From Gammaproteobacteria bacterium (lineage in GTDB: Bacteria; Pseudomonadota; Gammaproteobacteria; Steroidobacterales; Steroidobacteraceae), in the NCBI GenBank assembly GCA_003132025.1, contig PKWJ01000045.1, forward strand, positions 110,956 to 149,954: a stretch of DNA of 38,999 nt, given 5' to 3'. The translations under genes were made by a program, and so were the position numbers. Numbering within the stretch: the stretch's first letter is position 1; the number at the start of each line of letters is the position of its first letter. Positions 25,364-33,011 of this stretch are shown one piece after another. Below the pieces are notes generated by a model. It ran no database searches. It was not told the origin of the DNA and saw only the letters and a list, made by a program, of their open reading frames with translations.

Positions 25364-25939
25364 GTGCCTACCGACCCGACTCTGCAGGAACGCGACCACG
25401 CCTGGTCGCAGCTCATGGCCGCAGCGCAGTCCGGCGATCGCATCGCCTATGAGCGTCTGCTGCGCGAGATCTCACCGCTGGTACGGGCGCTGGTGCGCCG
25501 CCATTGCAGCAACCGCGCCGACATCGAGGAGATGGTGCAGGACACGCTGCTGACGCTACACCGGGTACGTCATACCTACGATCCGAGCCGGCCGTTCTGC
25601 CCGTGGCTGGCGGCCATCGCCTGGCGCCGTAGCATCGACGCACTGCGCCGTCGCATGCGGGTCGCCAGATATGAGACGCCCGAGCAGGGTGTCTATGAAA
25701 CCTTTTCGGAGCCTGCAGCGAATAGCGATATGGAGGACGTACGTTCGAGCGAAGAGCTTGCTGACTTATTGCAGCTGCTGCCGGCGCGCCAGCGCGAGGC
25801 ACTGCAGGCGCTGAAGCTGAAGGAAATGACCCTGGTCGAGGCTTCGGCGGCTTCCGGGCAGTCGGTGGCCGCACTCAAGGTCAACACGCATCGTGCACTC
25901 AAGGCGCTGCGGGCGCTGGTTTCCGGGCGCGAGCGTTAG
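25364..25939 (+). CDS. sigF: ECF RNA polymerase sigma factor (SigF-like)
   Basis: This is a 191-residue ECF sigma factor. Region 2 includes DRIAYERLLREISPLVRALV, DIEEMVQDTLLTLHRVRHTYDPSRPFCPWLAAIAWRRSIDALRRR. Region 4 includes LLQLLPARQREALQALKLKEMTLVEASAASGQSVAALKVNTHRALKALR. The frame is open from TTG 25295, but GTG 25364 gives a start typical of the group (MPTDPTLQERDHAWSQLM) and leaves the bufA promoter free. The ribosome site is weak. It is followed by an NrsF-type anti-sigma gene and divergent from the bufferin operon, matching the SigF-NrsF arrangement known from Caulobacter relatives that respond to metals. It probably drives bufA and perhaps itself. Confidence 0.88.
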   Translation: MPTDPTLQERDHAWSQLMAAAQSGDRIAYERLLREISPLVRALVRRHCSNRADIEEMVQDTLLTLHRVRHTYDPSRPFCPWLAAIAWRRSIDALRRRMRVARYETPEQGVYETFSEPAANSDMEDVRSSEELADLLQLLPARQREALQALKLKEMTLVEASAASGQSVAALKVNTHRALKALRALVSGRER

Positions 25940-25971
25940 CGGCGGCTGGATGATTTGCGGGAGTATGCGAT

Positions 25972-26622
25972 TTGGCGGCAGTGCAGACCGATAGGCTGAT
26001 CGAATCACTGGCGGCGCAGCTGCAGCCGGTGCGTCGATTGCATGCCCCGCTGCTGCGCGCGCTGCTGTGGCTGGCGGTGGTTAGCGCCGCGACCGTGCTG
26101 CTGATCATGCGTGAAGCCCACCTTGGCATATTCATGCAGCGCATGGCGACGCCGCGCGTAGCGGTGGATTGCATCGCTACCGGACTTACCGCCATCACCG
26201 CCGTGATTGCTGCCTTTGAGCTCTCGGTACCCGGACACTCGCCGTTGTGGAGCGCCCTGCCCTTGCCGCCATTTTTGTTATGGCTGGGATCCAGTGGCCT
26301 GGGCTGCCTTGCGAACGGCCTGAGCCTGCACGGTCCGAACGGCTTCGCCGGTGAGAGCTACGTCTGCTTCGCCTTCATCGTCGGTGCCAGCGTGCCGCTG
26401 GCGGCCGCCCTGTTCTGGATGCTGCGGCGTGCGCGGCCGATCGCGCCGCTGCCGGTGGCCGTGCTGGGAACACTGGGCGTGGCCGCGACCTCGGCATTCA
26501 TCCTGCAGTTCTTCCATCCGTTCGACATCACAGCGATCGATCTGGCGCTGCACCTGGCCGCGGTCGCGCTGGTGATCCTGGTCGGGACCGCGTGGCGAAG
26601 AAAATTGCTGGCGGCGCCCTAA
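25972..26622 (+). CDS. nrsF: NrsF (DUF1109) membrane anti-sigma factor
   Basis: This is a 216-residue protein with six membrane segments. A short cytoplasmic N-terminal helix (TDRLIESLAAQLQPVRRLHAP) would hold the sigma factor, followed by LLWLAVVSAATVLLIM, IATGLTAITAVIAAFEL, LPPFLLWLGSSGLGCLANGL, YVCFAFIVGASVPLAAALFW, VAVLGTLGVAATSAFILQFF and LHLAAVALVILVGTAW. Two cysteines in the central part (GLGCLANGL and ESYVCFAF) fit the pair conserved in NrsF and are likely the metal or redox sensor. The start is TTG 25972, with GGGAG 8 bases before; GTG 25981 gives a start closer to relatives. It lies 32 bases after the sigma gene, so the two are co-transcribed. Confidence 0.88.
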   Translation: MAAVQTDRLIESLAAQLQPVRRLHAPLLRALLWLAVVSAATVLLIMREAHLGIFMQRMATPRVAVDCIATGLTAITAVIAAFELSVPGHSPLWSALPLPPFLLWLGSSGLGCLANGLSLHGPNGFAGESYVCFAFIVGASVPLAAALFWMLRRARPIAPLPVAVLGTLGVAATSAFILQFFHPFDITAIDLALHLAAVALVILVGTAWRRKLLAAP

Positions 26623-26629
26623 AGCCGGG

Positions 26630-26659
26630 GGCGGCGTGATCACAACGGCGCCCGCCGCC
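26630..26659 (+). terminator. possible weak terminator after nrsF
   Basis: GGCGGCG (26630-26636) and CGCCGCC (26653-26659) pair over 7 bases with a 16-base loop just after the nrsF stop. The T-run (26678-26683) is 18 bases further on, so termination by this hairpin is uncertain. Up to 26895 I see no gene. Confidence 0.35.
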
Positions 26660-26895
26660 TATTTACCCGCTCGGCCTTTTTTAGAGGCTCTGTCATCAAA
26701 AGGACGACAGGCAGCAAGCGGGCTAGGAGCCGCCACTGTTGGTTCCGAAATGGCCGCCATTTAGCTGTTATTCACGACGCGCGGTAAATTGAGCGTATAC
26801 ACAAGGTCAAACCGCGGATGCTGGAACGTTTCCAAGAATCGCTGCGGTCAATGGTAAAGTGAATTCGTAATAGAACGATTGGATTAGAGGCCGCG

Positions 26896-27660
26896 GTGAA
26901 TACTCTCACTCTATGGCTGACGGCTTTCCTGCCGCTTATGACGATGCAAGCGGTCGCAGCGAACCCAGAGCCCGGCGATGTCGCCGCGCTCGCAACTTTG
27001 TGTACCGAGGGTGCGCGCACGGGTGCAGCACCGGGCAAGATCGAGGCCGCCTGCACAAGCGCTATCGACGCGAAGGTCTATCAGCCAGGACAGGTCGCGC
27101 TGCTGTACCTAGGGCGAGCCAATGTGTACGATTTTATGGGCGAGCAGCCCAAAGCGCTGGCGGACTACAACAAGGCTATCGAACTGGCGCCCAACCTTGC
27201 AGCCATCTATTACAACCGCGGCGTCTACTTTGCCGTGCAGAATAATTTCGACGCGGCCGTGAAGGACTACGATGCGGCGCTGCGGATAGACCCGAACCTA
27301 ATCCCTGCACTGTACAACCGCGCGAGAATAAATGGTGCACGCGGCAATTTTGCCGACGCGTTGATCGACTATTCCCGTGCGATCGAGCACCAGCCAGGTG
27401 AGCCGCTGTTGCGGATGGAGCGCGGCTTGCTCTATGTACGTCAGGGCGACTTTCAACGTGCGTTGCAGGACGAGGATGAAGCTATCCGGCTAGCTCCGAA
27501 GCTCGCTAAGGCTCACCTTTATCGTGGGATCGCGCTGGGCAAACTGGGCAACAGCGACGCGATGGTAGAAGAAACCAAAATTGCGATCGGCCTGGATCCA
27601 TCCCTTGCGAAGCAGGTGAAGGTCAATCAAGACAACCGGAGCGCCAAGCCGCCGCCCTGA
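26896..27660 (+). CDS. exported tetratricopeptide-repeat protein
   Basis: This is a 254-residue protein with an N-terminal signal peptide (1-22, LWLTAFLPLMTMQAVAA). Five TPR units follow at about 67-100, 101-134, 135-168, 169-202 and 203-236, for example ALADYNKAIELAPNLAAIYYNRG and AAVKDYDAALRIDPNLIPALYNRA. Cys36 and Cys53 before the repeats may pair. The start is GTG 26896 (GAGG about 6 bases upstream). TPR arrays bind other proteins; the periplasmic partner is not evident and no operon partner is near. A GGAACGTTTCC palindrome lies upstream (26823-26833). Confidence 0.82.
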   Translation: MNTLTLWLTAFLPLMTMQAVAANPEPGDVAALATLCTEGARTGAAPGKIEAACTSAIDAKVYQPGQVALLYLGRANVYDFMGEQPKALADYNKAIELAPNLAAIYYNRGVYFAVQNNFDAAVKDYDAALRIDPNLIPALYNRARINGARGNFADALIDYSRAIEHQPGEPLLRMERGLLYVRQGDFQRALQDEDEAIRLAPKLAKAHLYRGIALGKLGNSDAMVEETKIAIGLDPSLAKQVKVNQDNRSAKPPP

Positions 27661-28064
27661 GCCCGCATTGTGCGGACATCCCCTGTCTTTACGGGAGGAT
27701 TTGGATTGCCAGACCTACTGTTTTCCGAGCAATTGAGTTCCTCAGGACAGCCAATGCTCAAACTGGGATAAGTTCGCATCTCACTGCTCGAATACCGACA
27801 CTCGCGACCGACGACTGTGGGTCAACTTGCGTCGTTCAACCGGTTAACGATTAGTTACGGCAGCTCGCGGCTAGTTTGAGACATTCGAGTCGACGAAGGG
27901 GCAGCAAGAAAGCGGTCACTGGCCGATTAGGGTAGGCTAACGGGAAAGCAACGAAGAGCCTGTGAATGTCCGACCGCGCCGAACCAGAAAAACCTCCACT
28001 TATGCGTGCATGCTAATCCGCTCAGCGGAACCGTTGTTGGCAATGTCTATCGAAGGAGGTTTTC
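27661..28064. other. intergenic region without a recognised gene
   Basis: No coding signal is visible in this 404-base stretch. It holds a short hairpin right after the TPR gene (CCGCA-TTG-TGCGG, about 27663-27675). Further on, a segment with AAGCGGTC and, 20 bases later, GTAGGCTA (about 27912-27940) has a loose echo near 31942-31970, which may reflect an old dispersed repeat. A perfect ribosome site (AAGGAGGT, 28053-28060) ends the region. Confidence 0.4.
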
Positions 28065-28598
28065 TTGAATCTTGAAGAAATCTTTTTTCTGAGTCAGTCC
28101 ATCGCATCGGTCGCTGTGGTGGGCTCTCTGATTTACTTAGGTCTGCAGGTTCGTGCCTCGGACCGCGGTCAGCGCTCGATGATGCAGCAAGGCCGCGCAG
28201 ACCGTGTCAGCAGGGCGGCGCTGAGTCTGGCGACTCCGGAATTGGCCACTGTGTGGCAAAAGGGCATGGATGCCGATCCGACGATGACGCGTACCGAGGT
28301 CACGCAATTTCTATTGATGTGTCGGTCTGCGTTTCTAAGTGGTGAGGATTCATACTTGCAGCATAAAGTCGGTGCGCTCGACCAAGCAGCATTTGACAGC
28401 TATTGCGCGGGCGTACGTTCATACATGAGTCAGGCGGGCTGTCGAGCTGCCTGGAGGCTGCTCGGCGGGCAGTTCGGCAGGGACTATCGCGAGTTCGTCG
28501 ACGCGCAGCTTGCTGCGAATCCGATTGGGCAAAGCGTCGACCTGTACGAGCAATGGCAGAAAACAGTTCAGGCAATGAAACTGAAACCCAGTGGCTGA
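28065..28598 (+). CDS. membrane-anchored protein of unknown function
   Basis: This is a 177-residue protein starting with TTG 28065, chosen because a full AAGGAGGT stands 4 bases upstream and no ATG is in frame nearby. The N-terminus is one membrane segment (IFFLSQSIASVAVVGSLIYLGLQVR, about 6-30). A long helical cytoplasmic part follows with alternating charged and hydrophobic residues (RADRVSRAALSLATPELATVWQKGMDADP; LMCRSAFLSGEDSYLQHKVGALDQAAFDSY). I know similar small proteins, with one N-terminal membrane helix ending in LQ(V/I)R, from many proteobacteria, but they have no assigned function. It is a single gene. Confidence 0.7.
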   Translation: MNLEEIFFLSQSIASVAVVGSLIYLGLQVRASDRGQRSMMQQGRADRVSRAALSLATPELATVWQKGMDADPTMTRTEVTQFLLMCRSAFLSGEDSYLQHKVGALDQAAFDSYCAGVRSYMSQAGCRAAWRLLGGQFGRDYREFVDAQLAANPIGQSVDLYEQWQKTVQAMKLKPSG

Positions 28599-29057
28599 AT
28601 CCGCTCGTTGTGCGCAGGGAATCAGCACCAGGCTTCCCGAAAGCTGACATCCGTATCGGACCGCAACGGGTCACAAGCGGCGGTAGCCGGGGCGACCGGC
28701 TCTACTCGGCTATACCGGTCAGTGGGGGTCACAAAATGCTCGAACCAAAGCGGCCGCTCGAGGGAAATGGTTCCAAACAACATGCCTTAAACAGCGTTGA
28801 CCTCAGTCCCTGCTCCCGCAACCGCGCCAGCATGCTGTCCGGTCCCGCCAAGTGAGAAGCACGCGGCACCCAACTTCCATTGCGTCCGACCACATTACGG
28901 CATAGCCGCTTGCGACGATTTCATTCTATAAACGATTCCATCCTCGTCATGGGTGAGGCGTCATCGCGTTCAGACGAAATCAGTGGTCCAATAACTCGAG
29001 ATTCTGCGCCCAGTTGCCGCAATCGGTGGAGTTGGGTAGAAAGCGGCGATGCCTCTA
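28599..29057. other. intergenic region without a recognised gene
   Basis: This 459-base stretch has short open frames on both strands, but none with a ribosome site, a domain or a composition like its neighbours. It lies between the membrane protein gene and the tail of the MFS gene in the accessory region and may hold decayed sequence. I recognise no remnant. Confidence 0.35.
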
Positions 29058-30335
29058 TCAGGTTGGCAAAGTGACAGCACGCAACGCACTGTTCTCGTCG
29101 GGTGCAGTTTTTTCGCTGGTCACTTCCAACCTACCTGTCGCGATCCAGCGCAGTACCGGCCAGAAGAGGAGGGCGCAGGCTGCAAGGCTAACCAAGCCGT
29201 CCATGGTGAACGAGCCAGTAACGCCGCCGGCGAGCTTGTAACCGAACCCGTCGAGACCCTGCATATAGGCGTAAGGCACGACATAAGCAGTCGACAAAAG
29301 GCCAAACTGGCTGGAGGCGAGCGGGCTCCCTTGTCGGATCGAGCGGAAAATTATGGCGTTCTGCGACACTTGGGCGATGCTCTGGGCGGCATTCTCGCCC
29401 AGAACGGCAAGAAGATAGGTGGCGGGGCTGTGTGGCAAGGCGAGCAAGCCCAGGGTGAAGGCAGCGCCCAAGCTACCAATCGCGAGATAGAGGAATGGCG
29501 CTGAAACCCGCTTCAGGACAAGGCGAGCCAAAATGGATGCGAAGAGGCCGATGACGACAGCGCCAATCCCGTTCGCAACGCTCACCAGATTGTCGGCCGC
29601 ATGAAAATCAGGCCCCATGCCGCCAAAGGCGTTCGTGAGGGTGAAGGCGGCACACGGTAGAATGAACATCAGCAACACTCTCAGAACCAGAGGCTGACTC
29701 ACCAACTGAACCACGTCTCGAGCGAGGTTCCGAAAGCTTTCGTGCACGGCCTTGCGGCCGGCGTCGGTCGCCGGAACCAGCGGCAGGACGGCGAGCGGGA
29801 TCAGCGTCGCAACGCCGACTGACGCCGCGCCGAACCCGGCCGGAGTGTGTGTGACCAGCCAGTACTGGGTGAGCGCACCTAGGCCAAATCCGCTGGAATT
29901 CCCGATCGTGAACCATGTGCCGATCGTCTCATCAGAACTCTTGGGCAGGGCCGCGCCGAGCCATCCCCCTACCGCGGAGTTGTAAAGGCTCAGCACCAAG
30001 GCGTCTGCTGCAAGAGCCGCGGCGAGAAAATGGCTGGTCGCTGGCAAAAGCAGGACAAGGGTCGTCAAAGTCGCTCCAACAAGGCCAAGTCCGACGGACC
30101 ACGCGCGCCTGCTGATCATAGTGTCGAGCACCGGAGCCACAGCGAACACTAAGAGGCTGGCCGAAAGTGCCAGCGTCGTCATTCCTGCAATCACGGGCTC
30201 GGCCACACCGTGCGACGCTAAAAGTTGAGGCGCTGTGACGAGGACTGCGGCATAGCCGAATCCGTAGGTAGAATTGGCGAATCCCATCAGCCACACTCTT
30301 TGCGCGCGCGAGCCCAACTGCTTGCTCATACCCAT
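29058..30335 (-). CDS. major facilitator superfamily transporter
   Basis: This is a 425-residue inner-membrane transporter with about 12 hydrophobic segments. They start at GFANSTYGFGYAAVLVTAPQLL and end at LVSLAACALLFWPVLRWIA. The loop between segments 2 and 3 (VLDTMISRRAWSVGLGLVGA) has the placement of the MFS D-R/K motif. A longer cytoplasmic loop in the middle (PATDAGRKAVHESFRNLARDV) separates the two six-helix halves. The ATG at 30335 or 30329 may be the start; the ribosome site is weak. The arrangement is reminiscent of AmpG-like permeases, but the substrate cannot be read from the sequence. It stands alone in the accessory region. Confidence 0.8.
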   Translation of the reverse strand: MGMSKQLGSRAQRVWLMGFANSTYGFGYAAVLVTAPQLLASHGVAEPVIAGMTTLALSASLLVFAVAPVLDTMISRRAWSVGLGLVGATLTTLVLLLPATSHFLAAALAADALVLSLYNSAVGGWLGAALPKSSDETIGTWFTIGNSSGFGLGALTQYWLVTHTPAGFGAASVGVATLIPLAVLPLVPATDAGRKAVHESFRNLARDVVQLVSQPLVLRVLLMFILPCAAFTLTNAFGGMGPDFHAADNLVSVANGIGAVVIGLFASILARLVLKRVSAPFLYLAIGSLGAAFTLGLLALPHSPATYLLAVLGENAAQSIAQVSQNAIIFRSIRQGSPLASSQFGLLSTAYVVPYAYMQGLDGFGYKLAGGVTGSFTMDGLVSLAACALLFWPVLRWIATGRLEVTSEKTAPDENSALRAVTLPT

Positions 30336-30429
30336 TTGCTCGACTGCTTGGTGCGTACCGCTCCGATCTTGTGCGTCAGAGATTACTTAGTCAATTGAGA
30401 CACCCGGAGGTAAACCATGCCCCAAAGCA

Positions 30430-30711
30430 CATTAACGGCCTCCTGCGATACGCCGACGCCCAACTGGCAGAACAACTTCTGTCTCGCCCTCGCCTATGGA
30501 AAGCTCGGGCGCCGCGCCGACGCCGAGGCTCAGCTCGCGCTGTTGCAGAAGAACTATGGCGACGTGGCGGAATATCAGTACGCGCAGATTTTCGCGCAAT
30601 GGGGCGATATACCGCGAGCGCTCGGTTACCCTGCGCGATAGCGGGCTGGTGATGACCAAGGAAGACCCGCTGGTCGATCCGCTGCGCAACGAGCCGCGCT
30701 TCAAGGCGGTG
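30430..30711 (+). pseudogene. 3' remnant of a TPR-containing regulator gene, frameshifted
   Basis: The frame from about 30417 reads NWQNNFCLALAYGKLGRRAD, then AEAQLALLQKNYGD, then QWGDIPRALG, and stops. In another frame it continues TLRDSGLVMTKEDPLVDPLR and NEPRFKAVLRL. Joined, these match the C-terminal end of TPR proteins of the CadC/adenylate-cyclase-like type, in which ALGWL...AYRLRDPGL...DPLLDPLR..PRF is common. About 20 bases are missing between CGCTCGGT (30620-30627) and TACCCTGC (30628-30635), which removes a piece like WLxTAYR and shifts the frame. The 5' part of the gene is absent, so this is a dead fragment. Confidence 0.7.
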
Positions 30712-30742
30712 CTTCGACTCTCAGCCAGCGTGTACGTGGCGA

Positions 30743-31018
30743 TTAGACCGCTTTCGTGAGGGTATCGGCCATGCGGGTCTGCCATCCGGGTCCGGTAGCT
30801 TTCCAGCGAGCCAGTGTCTCAGGAGGCAGTCGCAGGGATATCGAAGTACGAGCGTGTCCCGTCTTTGGCCTACCGCGGGGCTTGAGCAGGCTCGCTGAGG
30901 TTGCAGCAGTGAACAACTCCGGCAGAACATCGCGAGCTTTGCGAGCACGCGCAAAGGTCTTCTTCGTCCAAACCGGATTATCGCGATCCGCTCGCTCTGG
31001 CTTACGCTTGCGCTTCAT
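30743..31018 (-). CDS. brnA: BrnA-type antitoxin
   Basis: This is a 91-residue antitoxin. The basic N-terminal part (KRKRKPERADRDNPVWTKKTFARARKA) precedes the ribbon-helix-helix DNA-binding C-terminus (TSISLRLPPETLARWKATGP then GWQTRMADTLTKAV), which is the BrnA signature. BrnA neutralises BrnT and represses the shared promoter. ATG 31018 overlaps the brnT 3' end by 17 bases, as usual for brnTA. The likely operator is the palindrome in the promoter at 31281-31296. Confidence 0.87.
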   Translation of the reverse strand: MKRKRKPERADRDNPVWTKKTFARARKARDVLPELFTAATSASLLKPRGRPKTGHARTSISLRLPPETLARWKATGPGWQTRMADTLTKAV

Positions 31019-31271
31019 ATCTCTTCACCTCGCGGGCGTTTGCTTTCCTAAGGCTAATGACATGCACTTTGTCCTTCCGCGGAGTAAACACCAGCATGTA
31101 CAGCCGTCCCTCGATTAACCCTAACGCCTGAAAACGGCCCTCGCCGTAATCCTTTCGCAAATCCTGTGCGATCAGTGCGCTGTCCCATTCGAATGCGCTC
31201 GCCAGATCGAACGGGATTCCGCGCAATGCAAAGTTCCGTTCACTCTTCGACGCGTCGAAGGTAATAGCGAC
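31002..31271 (-). CDS. brnT: BrnT-type toxin, start codon uncertain
   Basis: BrnT is a small RelE-fold ribonuclease. The expected family N-terminus (M.ITFD..K...N....GI.F) is encoded here as VAITFDASKSERNFALRGIPFD from 31271. That stretch follows an in-frame TAG and has no ATG, GTG or TTG until TTG 31226. Starting at TTG would drop the first strand and leave 74 residues; starting at GTC 31271 or ATT 31265 would give about 87-89. The rest is intact: FEWDSALIAQDLRKDYGEGRFQALG and LYMLVFTPRKDKVHVISLRKANAREVKRYE. The promoter predicts a transcript start at about 31271, so the message may be leaderless. The toxin may be weakly expressed or disabled. It overlaps brnA. Confidence 0.8.
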   Translation of the reverse strand, partial: VAITFDASKSERNFALRGIPFDLASAFEWDSALIAQDLRKDYGEGRFQALGLIEGRLYMLVFTPRKDKVHVISLRKANAREVKRYEAQA

Positions 31272-31277
31272 CTAATT

Positions 31278-31306
31278 AGTGTATATGCGTATATACGTTA
31301 TTGCAA
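31278..31306 (-). promoter_or_regulatory. brnTA promoter with embedded operator palindrome
   Basis: On the minus strand TTGCAA (31306-31301) and TACACT (31283-31278) are spaced by 17 bases. GTATATGCGTATATAC (31281-31296), a palindrome with perfect 6-base arms, fills the spacer and touches the -10. That is the classic place for the autorepressor site of a ribbon-helix-helix antitoxin such as BrnA. Confidence 0.68.
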
Positions 31307-31310
31307 GGTG

Positions 31311-31862
31311 GCCACCGAGACTCATGTGATGCGATTGGCTACTGGCTGTCGGCAAAACGGCAGCAAAGGCGAGCTTGCACTGTTCAATCTGGCCATCGAC
31401 AGCAAACTTCGCGCGTGCGACCTGGTAAAGCTGCGGGTGCGAGTCGTCTGCCATGGGCAAGTTGTCGCATCGCGGGCAATCGTGCTGCAACAAAAGACTC
31501 AGCGGCCGGTGCAGTTTGAAATCACTGAGCCCCACGCGTGAGGCTGTGGGCACGTGGATCAGCTCGGCCGGTCTCTTATCAGAACAAGCTCTATTTCCTA
31601 GCCGGCTTCGCGGCTCAACGCATTTGTCGACCCGGCAGTCCGCCCGGATCGTTGGCGGCTGGGTCAGACAGATTGGGCTCAACCAAGCCTGTTACGAAAC
31701 GCATACACTTCGACGGACTAAGGGCAGGCTGATTTATCGACGTACAAAAACCTCCGTGCCGTGCAGCTACTGCTTGGGCACACTAAACTCGAGAGTACCG
31801 TCCGCTACCTTGGGATTGAGGTTGACGATGCGCTTGAAATCGCTGAACAGACGGAGGTGTGA
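31311..31862 (+). pseudogene. tyrosine recombinase (integrase), 5'-truncated and frameshifted
   Basis: Three frames together give a phage-type integrase of a short family. Frame 1 reads ELALFNLAIDSKLRACDLVKLRVRVVCHGQVVASRAIVLQ...RPVQFEITEP. Frame 2 reads TREAVGTWISSAGLLSEQAL then FPSRLRGSTHLSTRQSARIV then ETHTLRRTKGRLIYRRTK. Frame 3 reads NLRAVQLLLGHTKLESTVRYLGIEVDDALEIAEQTEV and ends at 31862. Catalytic positions of the fold can all be found (Arg in LRACDL; HTLR; LLLGH; VRYLG). The shifts are an extra C in the CCCC run at 31530-31533 and a missing A in the A-run at 31746-31750. The N-terminal 30 or so residues are not recognisable. A hairpin follows the stop. Confidence 0.82.
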
Positions 31863-31872
31863 CCGTATGACC

Positions 31873-31900
31873 CGGTCGGCGCCCGGTCGGGCGCTGACCG
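31873..31900. other. long stem-loop directly after the integrase remnant
   Basis: CGGTCGGCGCCC, GGTC loop, GGGCGCTGACCG forms a 12-base stem with a single G.T pair. It begins 11 bases after the integrase stop. There is no T-run, so a terminator is unlikely. It could be a folded recombination site or a repeat element. Confidence 0.45.
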
Positions 31901-32011
31901 GCCAACTCCGGCTACTAACAACTTCGAATTAGCCGCCCGGAAGCGGTCGCTCATCCCTTAAGGTAGGCTATCGGCCACTACACGTAATCTCTGAATGCCA
32001 GAGACCGAGTG

Positions 32012-32740
32012 ATGCCCTTCATGAGCTCAGTCGCCGCACCTCCGACACTGCCCCCCACAAGGTCGTCCGATCCCGGCATCGCACCGCCGTGGCATACCGC
32101 CATCGTGATCTTTGCGCTACTCGGCGTTTCTTTGCTAGGCGCCCATTTCGACTTGCGGTCCACGTTCGGCATGCGCGGCCGTTTGCCCAAATATCTGTTC
32201 GTCATCGTTTTTGAATGGGCGACCGTAGCGTTCATCATGTGGGGATTGCATCGCCGGGACATTCGATTATCCGATGTCATCGGCGGACGTTGGACTCGTG
32301 GACTGTATGTTCTGCGCGATGTGGGCCTCGGCATCGCGTTCATCCTCATCTTCGGTGGCGCCGTACAAGTGCTTACCCATCTGCTCAACGTCGCTCCTCC
32401 GCCGAGCATGCTCGAGATGCTGCCGCAGACTCGGTTCGAATTGATTGCTTGGGTCTTCGTTTCTCTTACCGGAGGCTTCTGCGAGGAAGTGATCTTCCGT
32501 GGATATCTACAGCGCCAATTGTCTGCGTTGACCCACTCGGTAGTGATCGGCATTGTGCTCCAGGCCCTCGTCTTCGGCCTGGCCCATGGGTATCAGGGCT
32601 GGAAACTGATGTCACTCATCGCCCTGTACGGAGCCTGTTTCGGTGTACTTGCGCGCTGGCGCCGTAGCCTGCGTCCGGGAATCATCGGCCATGCGCTGCA
32701 GGACACCGCTGGCGGATTCCTGGCTCGCTTTGCAGGCTAA
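32012..32740 (+). CDS. CPBP family intramembrane metalloprotease
   Basis: This is a 242-residue membrane protein with about six membrane segments. The three CPBP motifs are present: GGFCEEVIFRGYLQ (Glu158-Glu159, Arg163), VFGLAHGYQG (His192) and IGHALQD (His227). These residues form the metal site of the CAAX-protease/Rce1-like fold. Bacterial members are linked to bacteriocin self-protection or membrane protein processing, but most have no known substrate. The start is taken as ATG 32012; GTG 32009 and ATG 32021 are possible. It lies just outside the accessory region, convergent with the receptor at 33012. Confidence 0.88.
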   Translation: MPFMSSVAAPPTLPPTRSSDPGIAPPWHTAIVIFALLGVSLLGAHFDLRSTFGMRGRLPKYLFVIVFEWATVAFIMWGLHRRDIRLSDVIGGRWTRGLYVLRDVGLGIAFILIFGGAVQVLTHLLNVAPPPSMLEMLPQTRFELIAWVFVSLTGGFCEEVIFRGYLQRQLSALTHSVVIGIVLQALVFGLAHGYQGWKLMSLIALYGACFGVLARWRRSLRPGIIGHALQDTAGGFLARFAG

Positions 32741-33011
32741 TTGATCTGCCATGCTGCCGCAGGGGCCTCTGGCTCGACTTTCGCAGTCTCTCTTGCCGGA
32801 GTATCAAGCGTCGCCTCGTGGTTCGCTTCTCGCAAGCTGCCGCTCGCGACGGGCCGCTCCGGGTCAACATGAGTCAGTCGACCGGGTTTGCCGTCGACGC
32901 GGCCGCAGCCGCAGGGCTTCGAACCGCTTCGCAGCCGCGTCGAGCTGGGGCGAGGATCGGCCGTTGAGCCCTGCCTCCGGGGACAAACACAAATTGGTGA
33001 CAGAGCCTTTT

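Noticed and set aside
28599-29057. Small open frames in both strands of the gap
   Set aside because: No ribosome site, no domain, and different frames overlap without any standing out.
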